From contig JAJXZI010000266.1 in NCBI GenBank assembly GCA_021780115.1, forward strand, positions 1 through 37,569: a stretch of 37,569 nucleotides of DNA, in the 5' to 3' direction. Origin of the DNA: a bacterium. Its GTDB lineage: Bacteria > Verrucomicrobiota > Verrucomicrobiia > Limisphaerales > JAJXZI01. The translations under genes were made by a program, and so were the position numbers. Positions 32,178 to 37,569 of this stretch are shown in pieces. Position 1 is the first letter of the stretch, and the number at the start of each line of letters is the position of its first letter. The notes under the pieces were generated by a model. The model did no database searches, had not been told where the DNA came from, and saw only the letters and a list, made by a program, of their open reading frames with translations.

Positions 32178-32194
32178 TTGGCACGCGTCGAGCT
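32178..32194 (+). promoter_or_regulatory. Putative sigma-54 (RpoN) promoter of the hsp20 genes
   Basis: TTGGCACG followed by four bases and GAGCT has the invariant GG (32180-32181) and GC (32192-32193) exactly ten bases apart, and the full TGGCACG half of the consensus; the -12 side reads GAGC instead of TTGC. A start near 32205 would give a leader of about 36 bases to the ATG at 32241. The surrounding 299-base gap (31942-32240) is more AT rich than its neighbours and otherwise holds only the fba terminator. No activator site is identified. Confidence 0.5.
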
Positions 32195-32240
32195 TTCCAT
32201 TTGGCACATAGTTTAACCAAACAAACGAAAGGACAAATCT

Positions 32241-32708
32241 ATGTTTCTGACAAGATGGCAAAGACCCGAGGTGGCCGCGTGGCCAACGTTCGACCGACTT
32301 GCGAATTTGCGCGATGAACTGGACCAGTTCTTCGAGTCTCCGCTGGCCCCGTTCACCCAGACCGCGTCGCTGTTGAGCGGTTGGACGCCGACCATCGACA
32401 TGTATGAGGACAAAGACCACTTCATCGTCAAGGCCGAGCTGCCGGGCATGAAGAGGGAGGACATCGAGATTTCGCTCCATGAAGGCGCGTTATCCCTTTC
32501 CGGCGAACGCCGGCAGGAGGAGCGACACGAAGATGCGGAAACGTACCGGGAAGAGCGCTTTGTCGGCAAATTCCATCGGAGCATCGCGCTTCCCAAACCG
32601 GTGGCGGCCGACAAGGTCAAGGCCAACTACAAAGACGGCGTGCTGACCGTGACGCTCCCGAAAACCGAGGAAGCGAAACCGAAGCAGATCGAAGTGAGCG
32701 TGAAGTGA
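32241..32708 (+). CDS. Small heat-shock protein, Hsp20 family (first of two)
   Basis: A 155-residue alpha-crystallin-type chaperone that holds unfolding proteins. The N-terminal arm of about 50 residues is followed by the alpha-crystallin domain from TIDMYEDKDHFIVKAELPGM to the conserved NYKDGVLTVTLPK (residues about 131-143), given here as a span with its ends. The C-terminus has an I-x-V motif (QIEVSVK) for oligomer contacts. GAAAGGA lies about eight bases before the ATG. It is preceded by a sigma-54-like promoter and followed after 52 bases by a second hsp20 gene, with a hairpin in between. Confidence 0.95.
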   Translation: MFLTRWQRPEVAAWPTFDRLANLRDELDQFFESPLAPFTQTASLLSGWTPTIDMYEDKDHFIVKAELPGMKREDIEISLHEGALSLSGERRQEERHEDAETYREERFVGKFHRSIALPKPVAADKVKANYKDGVLTVTLPKTEEAKPKQIEVSVK

Positions 32709-32715
32709 GAGAATC

Positions 32716-32757
32716 GTTCCTGGCGGGCACGCCCCGCCAGGAACCTGCCAGGAACCC
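32716..32757 (+). promoter_or_regulatory. Intercistronic hairpin with duplicated 3' arm over the second hsp20 ribosome binding site
   Basis: GTTCCTGGCGGG (32716-32727) pairs perfectly over 12 bases with CCCGCCAGGAAC (32733-32744), loop CACGC. The 10-base block GCCAGGAACC of the 3' arm is repeated at 32747-32756, where it contains the AGGAA Shine-Dalgarno (32750-32754) six bases before the ATG at 32761. The left arm could therefore pair with either copy; the first pairing frees and the second (9 bp) hides the ribosome site. The 12-bp form should be the more stable. No T tract follows, so it is not a normal terminator. Confidence 0.55.
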
Positions 32758-32760
32758 ACC

Positions 32761-33144
32761 ATGAAGACTACACTGCAAAACCAAACCCGACCGAGTGTCG
32801 AGGTCGCGAAACCCGCGAACTATTATCTCGTCCCCGACGTGAACATCTCCGAAACGCCGGACGGATACGTCCTGACCGCCGAAATGCCGGGCGTCAACAA
32901 GACCGGACTGGAGGTCACGCTCGAGGGCCAGCAGTTGACCATTATCGGGCGGAAGGATGCCGATGCCCCCAACGCCGAGGTGATCTTCCGTGAATCCCGC
33001 TGCGCCGATTATCGCCGCGCGTTCGAGTTGGATCCCTCGATTGACGCCGGCAAGATCAGCGCCCAGATGGATCAGGGAGTGCTGACCCTCCGTCTGCCCA
33101 AGGCCGAGCGGGTCAAGCCGCGCAAGATCCCGGTCACCGACTGA
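32761..33144 (+). CDS. Small heat-shock protein, Hsp20 family (second of two)
   Basis: A 127-residue alpha-crystallin-type chaperone. It has a shorter N-terminal arm (about 20 residues) than the upstream paralogue and differs through most of its length, so the pair is old. The domain begins VPDVNISETPDGYVL and includes AEMPGVNK and MDQGVLTLRLPK; the C-terminal IPV motif is in RKIPVTD. The two chaperones may form mixed oligomers. The start has AGGAA six bases upstream, inside the duplicated hairpin arm. A terminator follows the stop. Confidence 0.94.
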   Translation: MKTTLQNQTRPSVEVAKPANYYLVPDVNISETPDGYVLTAEMPGVNKTGLEVTLEGQQLTIIGRKDADAPNAEVIFRESRCADYRRAFELDPSIDAGKISAQMDQGVLTLRLPKAERVKPRKIPVTD

Positions 33145-33172
33145 TCGGTAAATCCCCACGAAGCGAACGACC

Positions 33173-33210
33173 AACCGTGCGTCTGCGCGGGACGCACGGT
33201 TTCTTTCTTT
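33173..33210 (+). terminator. Rho-independent terminator of the hsp20 pair
   Basis: A perfect 11-bp stem, AACCGTGCGTC (33173-33183) with GACGCACGGTT (33191-33201), has a seven-base loop and is followed by TCTTTCTTT. It closes the hsp20 operon before the convergent ABC transporter gene. Confidence 0.85.
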
Positions 33211-33248
33211 ACGGCACCGTCAGCGGCCCGACGCGGAGCCGGAGGCGG

Positions 33249-35132
33249 TCACGTAATCTCGCTGGTTTGTTGGGGGTTGGTCCCGTCCTGGAACTGCATT
33301 TCGTAGAGCTTCTGGTAGATGCCGCCGCGCTGGACGAGTTCCGCGTGGTTGCCGGTCTCGACGATCCGCCCCGCATCCAGCACCACAATCATGTCGGCGT
33401 TTTGAATGGTGGACAGCCGGTGCGCAATGCAAACCGTCGTGCGGCCTTTCATCAGCTCCTCCAGCGCCGCCTGGACCGCGCGTTCGGACTCGGTGTCCAG
33501 CGCGCTGGTCGCCTCGTCGAGCACCAGGATCGGCGCGTTTTTGAGCAGCGCGCGGGCAATGGCAATCCGCTGCCGCTGGCCACCGGAAAGCAACACGCCC
33601 TTTTCGCCGATCACCGTGTTGAACCCGTCCGGCTTCTCCAAAATGAACTCCCCGGCGTGGGCGTGCCGGGCCGCGTCGAGGATTTCCACCTCGCTCGCGC
33701 CCGGCCGGCCCAATTCGATGTTGCGCCGGATGCTGACGTTGAACAGCACGGTTTCCTGCGTCACCACGGCGATTTGTTCGCGGAGCTGCCGGGTGGAAAC
33801 CTCGCGGATGTCACACCCGCCGATCCGCACGGCGCCGCGTTGCGGATCGTAGAAGCGGAGCAGCAGGTTCGTGAGCGTGGTTTTGCCCGAACCGCTGGCG
33901 CCGACCAGCGCCACCATCCGGCCGGCGGGAATGGTCAGGTTAATGCCGCGCAGCACCGGCTTTTCACCGTAATCGAAATCCACGCCGTCGAATTGGAGGT
34001 CCGCTCCCGCGGCGTGGAGCGTTTTCGGTTGGGCCGGTTCGGGCACCGTGTTCGGCGCCGCCAGCAGTTCGAACACCCGTTCGCTCGCCGCGCGTGCCTG
34101 CTCCAGGTTGTTCTGCAGGCGCGTGAGGTTCTTTAGCGGTTGGTACATCGCGAAGAGCGAGCCGATCACCGTGAGGAACGATTTCGCGTCGGGGCGCGTC
34201 CCCGAACCGAGCAGCAGGTAGAGAAAGACCAGCGCCACGCCGACTGCGCCGAAGCACTCGATCAGCGGCCCGGGAGTCTCCGACGAGCGCACGATGCGCA
34301 TATAGTGGCCGATGAATTGGCGGGCGGTCGCGCGAAAATCCTCCACCACCGTGTTCTCCAGATTGTAAGCCTTGACAATCCGATTGCCGGTGAACGCCTC
34401 GCCCATCACTTCTGTCAACTCGGCGGCGTGGGTTTGCAGAGCGCTGCTGGCACGCCGGACCTTGCGGCTGTAAATGACGATGGGCACGCCGCAGACTGGG
34501 AGCACCAGCAACGAGATCAGCGTCAACTTGGGTTCCTGCCAGAACAAGTAGGCGAGCAGACCCACGAGTTTGACCGGATCCTTCACGATGACGGCGGTGG
34601 CATTGCTGATGATGCCCTGAAGCGCGTAGGTATCATTCATGAGGCGCGACATCAACTCGCCGCTGCTGCTACGGCTGAAGAAGCTCGCCGATAAATTCAG
34701 CAAGTGCGAAAACAGGCGCACACGCAAGTCGGTGATCGCCCGGATCGCGGCCCATTGGAGGAAGTAAATGTTCAGGTAGGAAAACAACCCGCGCAGAAAC
34801 ATGACCACCGGGATCAGCGCCACCAGCACCACCAACGCGCCCGGATGCTTCTGCACGCCGCTGGTCAGCGTCGCTTCGACGGCCTTCAACCAGTCGTGAA
34901 CAAAAGTCACTGCGCCCTGCGCCAGCGCCGGCGCGTGTTGGGCGGCCGCGGCAAACCGCTCGCTCAACGCCGGCGTGTTCGCGCTCGGGAAAATCAGGCC
35001 ATACACCAGCGTCACGGTGGCAATCATGAGCGTCTCGATCAGGCCGCTCACCACGCCGGTCAGCACGCCGAGAAACAGCCGCAACCGATACGGCCGGGCC
35101 AGACCCCAGATTTTGAACAGGAACGACACCAT
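33249..35132 (-). CDS. ABC exporter, MsbA-like half-transporter
   Basis: A 627-residue inner-membrane exporter with fused transmembrane and ATPase domains. Six membrane helices lie in residues of about 15-320. The ATPase has Walker A (GASGSGKTT, Lys417), the signature LSGGQRQR near residue 515, Walker B (ILVLDEATSALD) and the switch His in IAHRLST. The domain order and length are those of MsbA, the lipid A-core flippase. It lies 48 bases downstream of two GT9 heptosyltransferase-like genes on the same strand, which supports lipid A or lipo-oligosaccharide export, although a drug or other lipid exporter cannot be excluded from sequence alone. It converges with the hsp20 operon, whose terminator separates them. 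Confidence 0.9.
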   Translation of the reverse strand: MVSFLFKIWGLARPYRLRLFLGVLTGVVSGLIETLMIATVTLVYGLIFPSANTPALSERFAAAAQHAPALAQGAVTFVHDWLKAVEATLTSGVQKHPGALVVLVALIPVVMFLRGLFSYLNIYFLQWAAIRAITDLRVRLFSHLLNLSASFFSRSSSGELMSRLMNDTYALQGIISNATAVIVKDPVKLVGLLAYLFWQEPKLTLISLLVLPVCGVPIVIYSRKVRRASSALQTHAAELTEVMGEAFTGNRIVKAYNLENTVVEDFRATARQFIGHYMRIVRSSETPGPLIECFGAVGVALVFLYLLLGSGTRPDAKSFLTVIGSLFAMYQPLKNLTRLQNNLEQARAASERVFELLAAPNTVPEPAQPKTLHAAGADLQFDGVDFDYGEKPVLRGINLTIPAGRMVALVGASGSGKTTLTNLLLRFYDPQRGAVRIGGCDIREVSTRQLREQIAVVTQETVLFNVSIRRNIELGRPGASEVEILDAARHAHAGEFILEKPDGFNTVIGEKGVLLSGGQRQRIAIARALLKNAPILVLDEATSALDTESERAVQAALEELMKGRTTVCIAHRLSTIQNADMIVVLDAGRIVETGNHAELVQRGGIYQKLYEMQFQDGTNPQQTSEIT

Positions 35133-35180
35133 GCAGCCGTGGGACTATGGCCAGCCGCCCGCGCTGAGGCGAGCAGTTTG

Positions 35181-36290
35181 TCAGCCGCCCACCACGCCCG
35201 CCGGGGCCGGATCGCGCCGGTTCAGGGCCAGCAATTCCCGTGCGGCTTCGCGCAGTGCCGGCAGGTCGTCCGGCGTCGGCGCCACCCGGCAGCGCACCCA
35301 GCGGTCATGGTGGTAATGCGGCCAGTTGTCCCAGTTGAATATTCCCAGCGCTGGCACGCCCAGCGCCACCGCCATGTGAAACGGCCCGCTGTCGCTGCTG
35401 AGGAACAACTCGCAGGCATTGATCGCCCCGACCAGTTCGAGCAGGCTGGTTTGCCCCGCCAAATCAATCACCGGCGTGCCGCTGTGAGCGCCATGCAACT
35501 GGAGAAACTCCGCGTTGACGGCCCGCTCGAACGGCGCGCCGGTCAGCACCAGTGTCAAACCGCGTTCGCGCTGCAACGCTCCCACCAGCTCGGAAAGCAA
35601 CCGCAGATTTGGCCGTTTGTTCACGGCGTCGGGCGTGCCGCAGCCAATGTTCAAGCCCAGGAGCGGCGCGGTTTCCGGCAGATCGTGGCGCGCGCGCAAC
35701 GCCAGCCGGAACGCCCGCCCCGCCTCGGTTTCCCGCAGTTCAATCGCCCGCCCGGCGCGCTCCAGGCCGAGCGCGGACAGCGCCACGAAATCGCGGTTGG
35801 TGTATTCCAGCGGCCAGGAAAGCTGCCGCGCCGCGGCGAACTTTGGCGGCGCAACCGCGGCAAGCCGATAGAACCATCCGCGGCCCGGCTGCGTGGCGAT
35901 GCCCACCGTTTTGGCGCCGTGGCGCCAACGCAGCCACGCCGCCAGCGCGGAAGTCCGCAGCCCGTTAGGCTCGAAATCAATCACCAGATCAGGCCGGACG
36001 CGGTCGGCGGCGGCGCGCGCTTCGCGGAGAAACCGGCGCCAGTCCGCCAGCGTTCGCGTCCGTTTGTCCACCACGTCGAAACTCCGCAACAAGTGGTGCT
36101 GCCGGATCAACTCCTCCGCCGCGGCACCGGGATCGCGCGTGAGAAACAGCAGGTGCAGCGTCGCCGCCGGCCAGGCGTCGCGCAACCCCCGCCACGCCGC
36201 CGAACTGCGCAGGAGATCGCCCACGCCGGCGCTGTGGCCTTTGAGCATCAGGATGCGCCGCGGCGCGATTGAAAGCTGGCGTTCGCTCAT
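35181..36290 (-). CDS. Glycosyltransferase family 9 (heptosyltransferase-like), second of two
   Basis: A 369-residue GT-B enzyme of family GT9, the group of WaaC/WaaF heptosyltransferases that build the lipopolysaccharide inner core on the cytoplasmic side. The N-terminal domain has KGHSAGVGDLLRSSAAW, the GD motif of the family; the C-terminal domain has GLNIGCGTPDA and the donor-site stretch SSDSGPFHMAVALGVPALGIF, quoted as its boundaries. Its ATG overlaps the stop of the preceding GT9 gene (ATGA, 36287-36290), so the two are translationally coupled. The sugar donor is not evident. Confidence 0.9.
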   Translation of the reverse strand: MSERQLSIAPRRILMLKGHSAGVGDLLRSSAAWRGLRDAWPAATLHLLFLTRDPGAAAEELIRQHHLLRSFDVVDKRTRTLADWRRFLREARAAADRVRPDLVIDFEPNGLRTSALAAWLRWRHGAKTVGIATQPGRGWFYRLAAVAPPKFAAARQLSWPLEYTNRDFVALSALGLERAGRAIELRETEAGRAFRLALRARHDLPETAPLLGLNIGCGTPDAVNKRPNLRLLSELVGALQRERGLTLVLTGAPFERAVNAEFLQLHGAHSGTPVIDLAGQTSLLELVGAINACELFLSSDSGPFHMAVALGVPALGIFNWDNWPHYHHDRWVRCRVAPTPDDLPALREAARELLALNRRDPAPAGVVGG

Positions 36291-37399
36291 GGCGGAACAA
36301 CACCTGTGCTGACCTTGGTTGCATTCATGTCGGTCGGGTTGTCAAGCACGGGAAGAATCTTCGTACCGACCGCTTCCGCGGAAATATTGGCCAGGCAGCG
36401 GGCGATGCCAGCCATGCACGGCGCTGATTTGGCGTTCACGCATTCGCACGGCGCGGCCAGGTGTGCGTGCCGCGGCCCGCGCGGCAGCCAGTCCGCCATG
36501 TCAGCATACTGCCGGAAAATCGCCAACGTCGGCACGCCCAGTGCCGCCGCGAGGTGAATGACGCCGGAATCCGGTCCGACGTGCAGTGCGCACCGCTGGA
36601 GCAGCGCCGCCAGCCGGCTGATGGGCAGCGGCGTGGACATCAACCGCAGCCGCACGTCTTGGACGGCTTCGCCCAGCGCCGCCAGCCGGGCCTGCTCGCG
36701 AGCACTCGGTGCCGTGGTGGCGACGACCTGGTAATCTGGCCGTCGCGCGAGCAGCCAGCGCACGAGTTCAACGTTGTTCGCCAGCGGCCATTCCTTCAGC
36801 GGCAGGCTGGCGCTCACCGAGAGGTGCAGCGCGCCGGCGGGCACGTTTTCCTCCGCCCACCGTTGCTCGGCGGGCGGAATGGCGAGATCGAAGCGCGCCG
36901 GTTCCAGTGGGAAACCGCATTGGCCGAGCAAGTGACGCCGGCCCTCAAACACCGGCGTCGGCAGCGTTTGGCGTGGGATCCACTCCGGCACCAACCAGCG
37001 TTGCCAGAAATGCCGCCGGCCGCCCTGGTAGGTGAGCGCCCATCGCGCGCCGATGGCGGCCAGCGTGAATACGGAACGGTCCGAGCCGCTGAAATTGATT
37101 GCCACGTCGAATCGCTCGCGGCGCACCGCGCGCAGCACGCTCCAGTGCTTCCACCACGGCGGGCTGGGCGCGCCGAGGGGGAAGACCCAGACGCGATCCA
37201 CGCACGGCGCCAGCGCCAGCACCTCGGCGCCGACACGCGTCGTCAACACGTGCAGGGCTGCGGGCGAATAATGACGCCGCAACTCCCACAGCGCCGGCAC
37301 CAGATGCACCGTGTCCCCCAGAAAGCCGAGGTCCACGACAATTACTTTGCGGGCGGCGCGGGTCGTGTTGTAGAAGTTGGCCCAACCGGCGGACGACAT
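36287..37399 (-). CDS. Glycosyltransferase family 9 (heptosyltransferase-like), first of two
   Basis: A 370-residue GT9 enzyme. The N-terminal motif is VVDLGFLGDTVHLVPAL; the donor-site motif is HVGPDSGVIHLAAALGVP. The C-terminus has spaced cysteines (APCECVNAKSAPCMAGIARC, given as a span of 20) as in many members of the family. The ATG at 37399 is chosen because the first beta strand (RKVIVVDLG) follows at the family distance; a longer frame to 37561 would cover the divergent gene. The product acts before or with the coupled GT9 gene downstream in adding core sugars. It is divergent from a GT2 gene with only 37 bases between the start codons. Confidence 0.88.
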   Translation of the reverse strand: MSSAGWANFYNTTRAARKVIVVDLGFLGDTVHLVPALWELRRHYSPAALHVLTTRVGAEVLALAPCVDRVWVFPLGAPSPPWWKHWSVLRAVRRERFDVAINFSGSDRSVFTLAAIGARWALTYQGGRRHFWQRWLVPEWIPRQTLPTPVFEGRRHLLGQCGFPLEPARFDLAIPPAEQRWAEENVPAGALHLSVSASLPLKEWPLANNVELVRWLLARRPDYQVVATTAPSAREQARLAALGEAVQDVRLRLMSTPLPISRLAALLQRCALHVGPDSGVIHLAAALGVPTLAIFRQYADMADWLPRGPRHAHLAAPCECVNAKSAPCMAGIARCLANISAEAVGTKILPVLDNPTDMNATKVSTGVVPP

Positions 37400-37436
37400 C
37401 GGACCAGCATTCTGGCCCGAAACCGTTGGGTTGACG

Positions 37437-37569
37437 ATGAAAAAACTGCCCCTGTCCGTCTGCCTGATCTCCGGCGCCGAGGCGCGCCGGATCGGCCGCG
37501 CGCTGGAAAGCGTCGCGGACTGGGCGGCGGAAATCATCGTCGTGCTCAACGAGGAAGTCACCGACGGCA
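37437..37569 (+). CDS. Glycosyltransferase family 2 (WaaE/KdtX-like), N-terminal part (3' end outside window)
   Basis: Only 44 codons are visible. The protein begins MKKLPLSVCLIS and continues GAEARRIGRALESVADW then EIIVVLNEE, which is the first beta strand, helix and second strand of a GT-A fold of the kind in lipopolysaccharide core glucosyltransferases. The expected DxD motif lies beyond the window. It is divergent from the GT9 gene, so the two share a 37-base promoter space. Assigned by N-terminal pattern and context; the family subgroup is a guess. Confidence 0.7.
   Translation, partial: MKKLPLSVCLISGAEARRIGRALESVADWAAEIIVVLNEEVTDG

Noticed and set aside
1..37569. tRNA, rRNA or CRISPR array
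   Set aside because: No cloverleaf-like sequence, conserved rRNA stretch or regularly spaced repeats were recognised in any gap; a covariance-model search was not possible here.

Overview
The window is a GC-rich chromosomal stretch from a Gram-negative-type bacterium, most likely a verrucomicrobial relative. This placement is inferred from an exosortase-associated TIGR04073-type lipoprotein, a Tat-exported Gfo/Idh/MocA oxidoreductase, a very large periplasmic alpha-2-macroglobulin, and short interspersed palindromes encoding peptides such as GTGFQPVS and DRQDACPS that I recall from Verrucomicrobia and Planctomycetes. No rRNA, tRNA, CRISPR array, transposase or phage gene was seen. Most genes look like ordinary core or envelope functions, and there is no sign of a large genomic island.

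Left edge (1-4272): an exopolysaccharide export group with the end of an outer-membrane beta-barrel protein, a Wzz/BY-kinase fusion, a Wza-like lipoprotein and a tail-anchored FHA-like protein. The last gene meets purH tail to tail with a 4-base overlap. Next come a TIGR04073-type lipoprotein and ispE. From 7561 to 9100 an ECF sigma factor is followed by a small membrane protein and a CpxP/ZraP-like membrane-anchored protein.

Region 9147-16415 is a metal and polyphosphate neighbourhood. copA (copper ATPase) lies downstream of ppx on the minus strand, and ppx is divergent from ppk1, a CHAD-domain gene and sixA on the plus strand. Together they could make, bind and degrade polyphosphate while exporting copper. 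CopA has Asp where the family has the second Ser of its MxxSS ion-site motif.

Region 16439-29584 holds a Tat-signal oxidoreductase, a thioesterase, an AsmA-like protein, a GT4 glycosyltransferase with an N-terminal CxxC, a small secreted coiled-coil protein, the 2082-residue alpha-2-macroglobulin and a secreted metallophosphatase. The macroglobulin gene carries two related REP-like palindromic elements and two short heptamer repeats, all in frame.

Right part (29614-37569): a tRNA-dihydrouridine synthase divergent from a class II fructose-bisphosphate aldolase, then two small heat-shock genes behind a sigma-54-like promoter and separated by a repeat-containing hairpin, then a lipopolysaccharide-type group (MsbA-like ABC exporter, two GT9 heptosyltransferase-like genes, and the start of a divergent GT2 gene).

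The observations most worth a second look are the in-frame palindromic elements in the macroglobulin gene, the possible alternative hairpin covering the second hsp20 ribosome binding site together with the sigma-54-like promoter, the ppx/copA/ppk/CHAD/sixA grouping with its unusual CopA motif, and a promoter that appears to lie inside a terminator hairpin just before the BY-kinase gene. All functional statements are from reading the sequence and from family knowledge; no database search was run.
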